The notes under the pieces: generated by a model
Database searches by the model: none
What the model was told of the DNA's origin: nothing
Seen by the model: the letters and a program-made list of their open reading frames with translations, nothing else
Shown here: piece after piece, positions 43,876 through 52,435 of the stretch
Layout: every line of letters starts with the position of its first letter
Position numbering within the stretch: the first letter of the stretch is position 1
NCBI GenBank assembly: GCA_937959265.1
Contig: CALGMA010000004.1
Location: forward strand, 120,421-184,420
Length of the DNA stretch: 64,000 nucleotides
From: an uncultured Anaerolineae bacterium
GTDB lineage: Bacteria; Chloroflexota; Anaerolineae; J036; Brachytrichaceae
Reading direction: 5' to 3'
Translations under genes and position numbers: made by a program

Positions 43876-46458
43876 ATGATCAAAGAGATCCTCCTTCTCC
43901 ACCACACCCACACCGATATCGGCTACACCCATGAGCAGCCCATCGTCTGGGAGTTGAACCGCCAGTTCGTTGACGACGCGCTAGACGAGATCGAGCGCAC
44001 AGCCGACTGGGATGCGCCCTCTCAGCCTATCTGGACGTGTGAAGTAACCGAGACGCTGCGCTACTGGCTGCGCAAGACGACGCCGGCGCAGATCGAGCGT
44101 TTTCGCCGCGCCGTACAAGCCGGTCGCATGAGCGCCTGTGCCATGCCTTACAACCTCACACCGATGCTCGGCGTGTCACAGTTCATTCGGGCGTTGTCGG
44201 TTCTGCCCGAATTGCGCGAGATGTTCGGCTTATCGCTCGATGTGGCGTTGAACCATGACGTGAACGGCTTGCCTTGGACGATGATCCCGCTGCTGCTGGA
44301 TGCTGGCGTGGAGATGGTGATCATGGGCATCAACGTCCACTTCGGCGCGTTCCCGCTGCATCGTCCGCTGTTCTTCCGATGGATTGGGCCAGATGGACGT
44401 GGCATTATTGCGCTGAATGGAGAGCACTACGGCATGTTTCAGCGCTATGCGCGGCTGAACGAGCGCTCGCTGGATGCTATGGCCGAGGGCATCGCTGCCT
44501 ACCTGCACAAGTTGGAGGCCCAGCAATACCCACACGCGTTCGCGTATCTCTCGCTTACCCATTACTCGTTCTGGGATAACAACCCGCCCTATCCGTCGGC
44601 CTTCGAGCTGATCCGGCGCTGGAACGTCGAAGGCCGCAGGCCACTCATTCGCTTTGTAACGCCGGATGAGTTGCTCGCCCGCGCAAAAGCGATGGAACTA
44701 CCGGAATATGCCGGCGACTGGACGGACTACTGGAACTTCGGCGCAGGCAGCAGCGCGTATGAGATACGCCTGGCCCAGCAGGCGCGCGCCCATCTCTATG
44801 CTGCTGATCTGTTATCTGTGCAATGCAGCACATCGCGCGACAGCGCGTTGCCGTCGGTCACCGATGAAGCCTATGCAGCGCTTACGCTGTGGGATGAGCA
44901 CACCTGGGGCGCCTACAGTAGCATCACCGACCCCGACCGTGATACGACTATCGGCGGCTGGTATCACAAAGCGAAGACGGCCTACCAGGCGCGTTCGCTC
45001 GCTCATTACGTGCTCACCGAGCGGCTTGAGGCGCTGGCTGGCAACCCGCGACATGCATCCAGCGTGGACGGCCTTGTCGTCGTCAACCCCACACCTTTCC
45101 CGCGCCGCGATTACATCCCCATGGTCGGGGCGATGCTCAGGGGCGAGTACGATCACCTTTCCAGCACCGCGCATCGGCTGATGGAGTATCGCGAGCTGCT
45201 GGAGCAGGGCAAGCTGGACGATATAACGTGGTTTGGGCCGATTGATGTGCCGGCTTACGGCTACACCAAGTTGCCCTTGGGCGCACTGAAGTCGCATGAC
45301 ACGCCAATCACACAAGAGACCGAGGCGCTGGACGGCGCGATCGTTTCCGGCAGGCATCGCCTGGAGTTCGATCCGCACACCGGCGCCGTCAAAGCGCTGG
45401 TTGACCGGCGCACCGGCGCGAACTTTGCCGATCCGGCCAGCCCCTTGCCGATGCTCAGCTTGGTTCACGAAACGGCCGATTCTGATCCTCGTTTGCCAAA
45501 TCTGGGCCGTGACGTGATGCTGCAGTTGGATTACGGCCAGTTTCAGGAACACTCCTTTCGCGACTGGCCGGCGCGGCGCACAGTGGAGCAGGTCGAGTCG
45601 GTCCGCGTCATCGTGCAACCGCATCGCGCCGGCCTGGAGGTGAAGGTTGCATTGCCCGGAGCGCGCGCCACGCGGCGCATCTGGCTGCATGGTCATCGCA
45701 GCGAGATCGCCGTCGAGATCGTGATGCACAAAGACGAGGTGCGCACGCCCGATGCGATCTATCTGGCGCTGCCGTTGAGTCTGCCGGGTTGGCAGGCGAC
45801 GTTCGACACGATGGGCACTCCCACGCTGCTGGACGCCGAGCAACTGCCCGGCTGCTGCCGCGACTGGGTGACGGTGAGCGGCTATGTAGACGTGCATACC
45901 GAGCGGCTGGGGCTAACGCTGGCCTGCCCAGATGCCCCGCTGGTCATGGTGGGTAATTTCAATTTCGGCAAGCGCCAGTTTGCGCTCGACCACAGCCGGC
46001 CGCCGTTGTTGCTGGCCTGGCTGCTCAATAACTACTGGACGACTAACTTTCGCGCCGCGCAGCCGGGCTTATTGCGCTTTCGTTATGAAATCACCACGCA
46101 CGCCGGTTTCGATCCGATCGAGGCGGCGCGCGTGGCGGCCTTCGCGCGTCATCCGTTGATGGCACATCCAGTCGCGCGCGTGCATGCGCCAGAGTCCGGT
46201 CAGATCTTGCAGATAGATGGCGAGGGTGTCGTTGCGTCGGCCTATCGGCGGTTGGATAACAGCGCGCTGGTGTGGTTGCAGAACGTCACGTCCGAGCCGC
46301 ACATCGTGAAGGTGCGCTTGCCGCAGCGACAGGTGTACAAGGCAACGTCCTGTGATACGTTCGGCCGGCCAACGGGCCCTCTGCCGGTGGAGGGTGGGGC
46401 TGCTACAGTGATTGTGCCGGCGCGCGGCATCGTCGCGGTGCGTGTGCACGACGGTTGA
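43876..46458 (+). CDS. Glycoside hydrolase family 38-like (alpha-mannosidase-type) protein
   Basis: This 860-residue protein opens with the GH38 metal-site signature LLLHHTHTDIGYTHEQP and shows ALNHDVNGLPWTMIPLLLDA, where the aspartate probably is the nucleophile and metal ligand, and a large beta-rich C-terminal half (from about 430). Overall it belongs with GH38-type or DUF5054 proteins that cleave alpha-mannosides or related sugars. No signal peptide. The ATG has no clear Shine-Dalgarno. It runs to within 49 nt of the DHDPS-family gene. Confidence 0.88.
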   Translation: MIKEILLLHHTHTDIGYTHEQPIVWELNRQFVDDALDEIERTADWDAPSQPIWTCEVTETLRYWLRKTTPAQIERFRRAVQAGRMSACAMPYNLTPMLGVSQFIRALSVLPELREMFGLSLDVALNHDVNGLPWTMIPLLLDAGVEMVIMGINVHFGAFPLHRPLFFRWIGPDGRGIIALNGEHYGMFQRYARLNERSLDAMAEGIAAYLHKLEAQQYPHAFAYLSLTHYSFWDNNPPYPSAFELIRRWNVEGRRPLIRFVTPDELLARAKAMELPEYAGDWTDYWNFGAGSSAYEIRLAQQARAHLYAADLLSVQCSTSRDSALPSVTDEAYAALTLWDEHTWGAYSSITDPDRDTTIGGWYHKAKTAYQARSLAHYVLTERLEALAGNPRHASSVDGLVVVNPTPFPRRDYIPMVGAMLRGEYDHLSSTAHRLMEYRELLEQGKLDDITWFGPIDVPAYGYTKLPLGALKSHDTPITQETEALDGAIVSGRHRLEFDPHTGAVKALVDRRTGANFADPASPLPMLSLVHETADSDPRLPNLGRDVMLQLDYGQFQEHSFRDWPARRTVEQVESVRVIVQPHRAGLEVKVALPGARATRRIWLHGHRSEIAVEIVMHKDEVRTPDAIYLALPLSLPGWQATFDTMGTPTLLDAEQLPGCCRDWVTVSGYVDVHTERLGLTLACPDAPLVMVGNFNFGKRQFALDHSRPPLLLAWLLNNYWTTNFRAAQPGLLRFRYEITTHAGFDPIEAARVAAFARHPLMAHPVARVHAPESGQILQIDGEGVVASAYRRLDNSALVWLQNVTSEPHIVKVRLPQRQVYKATSCDTFGRPTGPLPVEGGAATVIVPARGIVAVRVHDG

Positions 46459-46507
46459 ACGCCTGGTTCAAGTTGCCGATCTATCTTCCCCGGTGTTTAC
46501 TTGGGCT

Positions 46508-47416
46508 ATGGCTGACCGCGAACCCTGGCGCGGCGTGTTCGCGATTCCTCTCACGCCGTGGACGGACGACGACGAAATTGACCAAGATGTGTTGCGCGCA
46601 GAGATCGAGTTCATCATCGCTGCCGGCGCACGCGGCGTGATCGGCCCAATCCTCGTCAGCGAGTTTCAGGCATTGAGCGAGGCCGAGCGGCGGATGTTCA
46701 TGCGCATCCTCGCGGAGCAGACCGCTCGACGTGTGCCGGTGATCGTGAACGTGGCCGGCGTCAACGCCGCGCAAGCGGTAGGCTACGCCCGCTATGCTCG
46801 CGAGATCGGCGCGGACGGCGTGATTGCCATGCCGCCCTACACGCTGCGCTACGACGCCGAGCGCACGCACGACTACTTGCGGCAGGTCGCCGTGGCCGCG
46901 CAGATGCCGGTGATGATCCAGAACGCCGACATCGCGCCGCTCTCGCCTGATCAAGTGGTGAAGCTATGCAGCGAGATCGAGCACGTGAACTGGGTGAAGG
47001 AAGAAGTCAGCCCGCGCCATCGCAGCATCGGCGCGCTGGCTGCTAAGCGCAGCCCGTACATCCACGGCATCATGGGCGGCGGGGGCGGGCAATACATCAT
47101 CACCGAGCACGCCCGCGGCGCGTGCGGCACGATCATCGCGCCCGAAATCTGCGATGTGGTGCAGAAGATTTGGCAGCTGCTGGATGCAGGCAACCTGAGC
47201 GAGGCCGAGACGTGGTATGAGCGCGCGCTGCCGGCCATCAACCTCGAATTCGCAATGGGCATGGCGTTCGCGAAATACGTCATGATGAAGCGGGGCGTGT
47301 TCACGAACTATCGCATGCGCACGACGGCTAGGCCACTGGACGCCGACGACATTCGCGAGATAGATCGGGTGTATGAGCGGATCGAGCCGCACCTGATCTG
47401 GAGAAAGAGTGCATAG
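46508..47416 (+). CDS. Dihydrodipicolinate synthase/N-acetylneuraminate lyase family protein
   Basis: This 302-residue class I aldolase (TIM barrel) has the Schiff-base lysine in VNWVKEEVSP. The conserved tyrosine region, normally YNxP, reads IQNAD, so it is not a lysine-pathway DapA; sugar-acid aldolase or dehydratase activity is more likely. FAIPLTPWTDDDEIDQDVL and ANVAGV-like VIVNVAGVNAAQAV are typical. The start is ATG 46508. It probably forms a sugar-degradation pair with the upstream GH38 gene. Confidence 0.9.
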   Translation: MADREPWRGVFAIPLTPWTDDDEIDQDVLRAEIEFIIAAGARGVIGPILVSEFQALSEAERRMFMRILAEQTARRVPVIVNVAGVNAAQAVGYARYAREIGADGVIAMPPYTLRYDAERTHDYLRQVAVAAQMPVMIQNADIAPLSPDQVVKLCSEIEHVNWVKEEVSPRHRSIGALAAKRSPYIHGIMGGGGGQYIITEHARGACGTIIAPEICDVVQKIWQLLDAGNLSEAETWYERALPAINLEFAMGMAFAKYVMMKRGVFTNYRMRTTARPLDADDIREIDRVYERIEPHLIWRKSA

Positions 47417-47439
47417 CGCGACTTTGCGATTGTCATTTC

Positions 47440-47530
47440 GAACGAAGTGAGAAATCTCTGATGCTTTTCTAGACTGTGGCCTGAATCGGCTCACTCATGT
47501 TGCCACACGTTGGTTTACGCATCAGAGATT
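47440..47530. repeat. MITE-like element with 12-bp inverted repeats
   Basis: AATCTCTGATGC (47453-47464) and its exact complement at 47519-47530 flank a 54-nt centre. The outer GTCATTTCGAACGAAGTGAG motif is typical of dispersed intergenic repeats in environmental bacterial genomes. It marks the edge of a lower-GC patch. Confidence 0.6.
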
Positions 47531-47585
47531 CCTCGGCTTTCAGCCTGCTCAGAACAGGTTGTAGGGGCGGTGGAGCGCATCAATG

Positions 47586-48114
47586 CTAGGGGATATTTAC
47601 AGAGTCGAGTATTTCTTGATCGCTGTTCAGCAGTTCGATGGTCAGAGGCGGCAACAGCTGATCTATGCGAGCGAAGAAAACCCCTTCGATGATACGTTGC
47701 GATATTACATGACCTCTGATGTGTATCTTCGCTGTGACTGCTGTCGTGTTAAGGGCGATGCCAGCAACAAACCGGGTGAGTGGCATGTCAAAAAAGACGG
47801 CCTCAGCCTCATGCAACTTCGATTCTTTGCCGGGCACAAAACGAAGTTGCGACGGCTTCCAGTCGGATGTGTTCGATCCCTTCGTCACGATAGCGGCAGT
47901 AAAAATCCTGCCTTGTGGGGCATACATGGCGCTTTCTAGTACGATGTGAGCGTCTGTCGTAAGCGACAAGAACAATCAGTTTTGATTCAGGAAGCTCGGC
48001 CCACTCCCAGATGACTCTTACGGATGTCTCTTGCGGATTGAAATTATTGGGCGGTCCAGACAGGCACGCCAGCGTCTCTTTAATCGCGACTTGGGTCCAA
48101 GGATTGTCATTCAC
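47586..48114 (-). pseudogene. Hypothetical protein gene broken by a one-base frameshift
   Basis: Two overlapping minus-strand frames (47809-48114 and 47586-47975) read as the two halves of one protein: MNDNPWTQVAIKETLACLSG ... PESKLIVL in the first, then SLTTDAHIVLESAMYAPQGR ... in the second. Removing one base near 47967 would join them into about 175 residues. No family is recognised. Composition is less GC-rich than the surroundings. A sequencing error would also explain the break. Confidence 0.55.
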
Positions 48115-48159
48115 ATTCGTAATGAACGGAGTATAAACACTTGGCTAACTCGGTAGACC

Positions 48160-48595
48160 TCACAAGGTGTACGGACTTGCGAAGTCTGCCGAGTTAACGA
48201 TGTTGTCAGTCGACGTAACCAGCACCAGACCCACTTTTTGCCCTCCAGGGCCATCTTTTCTCATAGTCCAACCCCAAGAAATTGACACGATGGTTCCTCG
48301 AGTGCTAGCTGCGCCGAATCGGACCCTCGCGATCAAGCTGCCACCATCCTCTACGTACATGAATGCGCTGCCACAATTCCCGTATCGTACGTCGTTGGTC
48401 GTAGGGCCTGTCGCATTTTGCGATCCTGATACGACCAGTGGCACCTCCTCATAAAGTGGGAACGATTTGTCCCTCTGATGCAATGGGTTGTAGCTTCTGG
48501 GCGGGTTCTGCATCTTGAGCGTGAACCCGATGCAGTTCTCCCATCATGAGAGACAATAGAAGCATCACCGTCATCACTATTCTCTTTCCTTTCAT
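48160..48595 (-). pseudogene. Secreted hypothetical protein, apparently frameshifted
   Basis: ATG 48595, 9 nt after a strong AAGGAGG, begins a signal peptide (RIVMTVMLLLSLMMGE, cleavage near VHAQ) but that frame stops at 48449. An overlapping frame (48160-48513) then gives the likely mature part (SFPLYEEVPLVVSGSQ, NCGSAFMYVEDGGSLIARVR, SISWGWTMRKDG). One base change between 48449 and 48513 would yield a single protein of about 145 residues. No family recognised. Alternatively the first frame is a real 48-residue secreted peptide. Confidence 0.6.
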
Positions 48596-48700
48596 ATGCC
48601 GAAACCTCCTTGCGAAAGTTCAGAACGATTGAGAGACGTCACTCGTGGATATATCACTGAGCATGACTTGCACCGCACAATCGGGGAAAACCCTGATGAC

Positions 48701-48931
48701 CTATTCCGCCTTGTGTTGCAGCGCCCAAGCCACTGCCTCGGCCCGGTTTCGCACGCCAAGCTTCTGGAAAGTACGGGTGATGTGCGTTTCAACCGTCTTT
48801 AGGCGGATGCTGAGTTCAAGGGCGATTTCTTTATTAGGCTTTCCGGCCGCGATCAGTTCGAGAACCTGAAGCTCGCGGGGCGTGAGCCGAGCTTCTTCAA
48901 TTGATTGAGGGCAGGCGCGTGTCTCATCCAT
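48701..48931 (-). CDS. Stand-alone LuxR-type HTH regulator
   Basis: This 76-residue protein is little more than a GerE/LuxR DNA-binding domain: LTPRELQVLELIAAGKPNKE, IALELSIRLKTVETHITRTF, QKLGVRNRAEAVAWAL. It has no receiver or ligand domain. The ATG overlaps the stop of a 14-codon ORF that starts at GTG 48968 behind GGAGG (48979-48975), so translation may be coupled, or a longer gene has been frameshifted. It heads the three minus-strand genes of the lower-GC patch. Confidence 0.85.
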   Translation of the reverse strand: MDETRACPQSIEEARLTPRELQVLELIAAGKPNKEIALELSIRLKTVETHITRTFQKLGVRNRAEAVAWALQHKAE

Positions 48932-49094
48932 CCCCCCGATTTGAAGAATACTCAGTTGAGTGGTTCACGTTTTACCTCCGTAAGTGTTAAGAAACTATTG
49001 ACTTCGTGAGGCAGCGATGAGCGCACTGATTCTAGCCGTCGCTATTGAACACGACCTGACGATCGAACAGTAACTTCAGTGCTATGCTCACGAT

Positions 49095-50423
49095 ATGGCT
49101 CCAATCAAAACACAAGACGAAACCCTCGACCGGATCACCGACAAGGTCAACACCTTCTCCGCCCCGTCGCAGTTGAAGATCACCGACATGCGCGTCGCGG
49201 TGGTGGCCAGCAACTACGACTACCCGATCATCCGTATTGACACCAACCAGGGCGTGTATGGCATCGGCGAGGTGCGCGACGCAGGCCACAAGGAGAACGC
49301 CTTGCAGTTCAAGAGCCGCCTGCTTGGCCAGAACCCGCTCAACATAGACATGATCTTTCGCGACATCAGGCGCTTCGGCAATTGGGGGCGCGAGGGCGGC
49401 GGCGTGAGCGGCATCGAAATTGCGCTATGGGATTTGATCGGCAAAGTGTATGGTGTGCCGTGCTGGCAGTTCCTCGGCGGCAAGTATCGCGACAAAGTGC
49501 GCCTGTATGCCGACACGCCGCATCCTGAAGACGCCACGCCCGAAGGCTACGTGCGGCGCGTGAAGGGCCGGGTGAAGATGGGTCTGACCTTCGTCAAGTT
49601 CGACATCGGCATGCACCTGCTCGAAGGCATCAAAAACACCCGCATCGGCACGCAAACAAAACACGAGTATCAAACCGGCAATCGGGGCAACGCGCCCGGC
49701 ACCGGCACCGGCGTGCACATCACCGACAAGGGCATCGCCCGGATGGCCGAAGTCGTTGCAGCGGTGCGCGAGGCTGTCGGCTGGGACGTCTCGCTATGCA
49801 TAGACCACTACGGCCACGGCATGCTGACTGCCAAGGAGGTCATCAAGCTCGGTCATGCGTTGGAACCATACGGCCTGGCATGGATGGAGGATCCGGTGCA
49901 GTGGTGGGACTGGGAAGGGCACAAGGAAGTGCGCGACGCGGTGGCCGTGCCCATCGCGGCAGGCGAGGAGTTGTATCTGCTCGATGGGTTTAAGCCGTTC
50001 CTGGAGAACCGCGCGATTGACATCGCCCATCCCGACCTGCTGACCGCCGGCGGCATGCTGGAGACCAAGCGCATTGCCGACTACGCCGAGCGCTTTGCCA
50101 TCCCCACAGCGCTGCACTTCGCCGGTTCGCCGATCGCGTTCATGGCCAACGTGCACACCGCGGCTGCCATCCCCAGCTTCGTCGCGCTGGAACATCACGG
50201 TCTCGACCTGCCGTTCTGGGAGAGCCTCGTCACTGGTCTGCCCGAGAATTACATAGAGGGCGGCTATGTGACTGTGCCCGATAAGCCGGGCTTGGGTGTG
50301 GATTTGAACCTCGAAGGCATTCGAGCCAATTTGCGCCCGCCCAGCGGCTTGTTCGAGGAGACGAGCTATTGGGACACGCCCAAGCTCGACTTCTGGCAAC
50401 CTGACCGGCGCTGGGACAGGTGA
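49095..50423 (+). CDS. Enolase-superfamily mandelate racemase/muconate lactonizing-type sugar dehydratase
   Basis: This 442-residue enzyme has the N-terminal capping domain and TIM barrel with GVSGIEIALWDLIGKVYGVP, VKFDIG, the metal ligands in LCIDHYGHG, WMEDPVQWWD and IAAGEE, and the FAGSPIAFMANVHTAAA C-terminal part. Members such as ManD/GalD dehydrate hexonic acids; this would feed sugar-acid breakdown. The substrate cannot be fixed. A TATGCT box lies 6 nt before the ATG. Confidence 0.92.
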   Translation: MAPIKTQDETLDRITDKVNTFSAPSQLKITDMRVAVVASNYDYPIIRIDTNQGVYGIGEVRDAGHKENALQFKSRLLGQNPLNIDMIFRDIRRFGNWGREGGGVSGIEIALWDLIGKVYGVPCWQFLGGKYRDKVRLYADTPHPEDATPEGYVRRVKGRVKMGLTFVKFDIGMHLLEGIKNTRIGTQTKHEYQTGNRGNAPGTGTGVHITDKGIARMAEVVAAVREAVGWDVSLCIDHYGHGMLTAKEVIKLGHALEPYGLAWMEDPVQWWDWEGHKEVRDAVAVPIAAGEELYLLDGFKPFLENRAIDIAHPDLLTAGGMLETKRIADYAERFAIPTALHFAGSPIAFMANVHTAAAIPSFVALEHHGLDLPFWESLVTGLPENYIEGGYVTVPDKPGLGVDLNLEGIRANLRPPSGLFEETSYWDTPKLDFWQPDRRWDR

Positions 50424-50457
50424 CTGTTTGTTCGATGCTTCATCTCAACGCGGCATG

Positions 50458-52308
50458 TCACGGTAGTTGTGGGAGCAGCACCCAGCGTGCTACCCGGTTG
50501 AACGCCCCCCGATTGGGGATGCGCGCGACAGCGTCTTCGAAGAAGGCGTGTATGACGAACACGGCGACTAGGCCAATGATAAGGCCGGCGAGCGCCGCGA
50601 TAGCCACTTTGGGCAGCAGCCCAGCCGTGCGCCGTTCCGGTGGGATCGCCGGCGAAGCCAAGCGCACCTCGCTGCCGGTCACTGCAGTGGCCAGCGTCAC
50701 TTCGGCCTGCTTGCGCGCCAGCGTTTCAACCGTGTCGCGTTTCAAGTCTCGCTCCCGACGAAGCTGGTCGAACGTGGCCTGTTCCTTCTCGAGTTGCGCC
50801 TGGGCGCCTTGTAGGCGCCGCTGCAGTTGTTCAATCACCTCGTCGCCACCGTTCTCGATGAGTGACTGGATCGAGAGTGCCTCGCTGCGAAAGCGCAGGA
50901 TCTCCCCCGCTCGCGCCTGAGCGGCTATGGTCAATGGATTCGTCACCGGTACCGATTCGCTCAGCCGGCCGATTGCCCCGACGTCGAACAGCAATGCGTA
51001 AGTGTTGGAGATCACCGCGGCGATCTGCGACCCCTCGATTTGAGCCGTGTCCAGGCGATAGTCTGCGCCGGTCAGCAGCCGTTTGGACAGCGCATCAATC
51101 TCTTTGGTCAATGCCGCATCGCGCTGCTCTAGCGCGGTGATCAGCGCGTCGAGATCTGCAGTTTGTTCAGCTGCGGTGGAAGGTGCCGTTTGGCCGTCTA
51201 TTTGAATCTGCAGGTTGGCCGAGATAGGTACCGTCAGCCCGAACGCTTGCGACTTGAGCAAGCTGAGTGCCAGGCTGTTGGATTGTGCTGCCGAGTCGCC
51301 GCCGATTTTGACCTGATCGCGCATCGCCTTTGCATCGCCGATCAGACGCCGGACGCGTACCTGTGCCGCGTATAAGTCCTGCAGCGCGCGCAAATCGGCA
51401 CGCACCTGCTCGCTGAACACGCGCACCTGGGCGTTGTTTTGTGCGTCGAGATAGGCGCGGATCAGTTCCCGTCGGCCTTCTTGTTCCTTCTCGAACGCGA
51501 TCAGTCGGTTGGCCGATTGTGCGCCCAGATAGGCTGCGATAATCTCGGAGTTGACCTTGAGTTGCTCACTGATCACCAGCGTCAGTGCGGTCTGCTTGCC
51601 TAATTGGAGCGCGTCCAGCAGTTGGCGCGTCTCGGTGATTGTCCGCGCGAGCTGGTCTATTTGGCTATTGGCAATGAATTGCTCCAGCGTGCCCTGTGCC
51701 TGCGTGAAGTCTTCGAACGCGCGTTGATACTGGTTCGCGACCGACTCGCCGTACTCGGATGGCGCACCTGCGAATAGCTCATTCACGTAGCGCTCGTACT
51801 CGCGCGCCCATGTGCTGGCGATGTTGGCCGCCTTCTGGGGATTTTGATCGCGCACTTTGATCATGATCAAGTCGCCGCGGCCGCTCGTCGCTGCAGTTAC
51901 CTTATCCAGCAATTGCGCCGGATTGCGCTCTTCGGCGCTCAGTTGCGATTCCATGCGCGCGATGACCCGACTGGCAATGTTGCCATTTGTGACCAGGCCG
52001 AGCAGCGTGGCTCGCCGGCTATCGGCCGAGATGTTCGCGATTTCATCCTGCGTGAGCGTCTTGAAGCGCGGATCGAACTCCAACTGAGTGCTGGTCTTGA
52101 CAATGGCGACGGTTGCGGTGGCTTCATAAGGCGAGGGTAGGACGAGGCCGATCAATCCGCCGAGCAGGGCAGCGATGATGGTGCACGTGAGTAACAGTCG
52201 CCAGCGCGCGCCGACGATGAGGGCATACTTTCTCAGGTCAATCTCAATTTCGTCGTCAGATCGCTCTGGCGTCGAAGTAGAGGGAACGAGCGGTGTTTGC
52301 ATGGACAA
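50458..52308 (-). CDS. Wzz-type polysaccharide chain-length/co-polymerase protein
   Basis: This 616-residue inner-membrane protein has an N-terminal membrane segment (about 33-55), the Wzz domain (SPYEATATVAIVKTSTQLEF), a long extracytoplasmic helical/coiled-coil region (about 190-520), and a C-terminal membrane segment (VAIAALAGLIIGLVAVFVIH) with a short tail that lacks a tyrosine-kinase domain. It controls length or export of a surface polysaccharide. TTG 52308 sits 6 nt from GGAG and fits better than ATG 52302. Confidence 0.9.
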   Translation of the reverse strand: MSMQTPLVPSTSTPERSDDEIEIDLRKYALIVGARWRLLLTCTIIAALLGGLIGLVLPSPYEATATVAIVKTSTQLEFDPRFKTLTQDEIANISADSRRATLLGLVTNGNIASRVIARMESQLSAEERNPAQLLDKVTAATSGRGDLIMIKVRDQNPQKAANIASTWAREYERYVNELFAGAPSEYGESVANQYQRAFEDFTQAQGTLEQFIANSQIDQLARTITETRQLLDALQLGKQTALTLVISEQLKVNSEIIAAYLGAQSANRLIAFEKEQEGRRELIRAYLDAQNNAQVRVFSEQVRADLRALQDLYAAQVRVRRLIGDAKAMRDQVKIGGDSAAQSNSLALSLLKSQAFGLTVPISANLQIQIDGQTAPSTAAEQTADLDALITALEQRDAALTKEIDALSKRLLTGADYRLDTAQIEGSQIAAVISNTYALLFDVGAIGRLSESVPVTNPLTIAAQARAGEILRFRSEALSIQSLIENGGDEVIEQLQRRLQGAQAQLEKEQATFDQLRRERDLKRDTVETLARKQAEVTLATAVTGSEVRLASPAIPPERRTAGLLPKVAIAALAGLIIGLVAVFVIHAFFEDAVARIPNRGAFNRVARWVLLPQLP

Positions 52309-52435
52309 AACAATCTCCTGTTGGCAATTGATCGAGGTGATTGGCTCAGCCGGTTGGACGCGGGCCGTGGTGCTTCTGTGCAGGATGCACGCCCGGCGTC
52401 AATCGAGATCAATCGTGATCGCCGCGCAGCGCCGT
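52309..52435. other. Intergenic stretch between wzz-type and Amt-like genes
   Basis: 127 nt with the GGAG site for the wzz-type gene at 52318-52315. No clear promoter or terminator was found. Confidence 0.4.

Noticed and set aside
44812..45897. Minus-strand ORF inside the GH38-like gene
   Set aside because: Antisense shadow; no motif.
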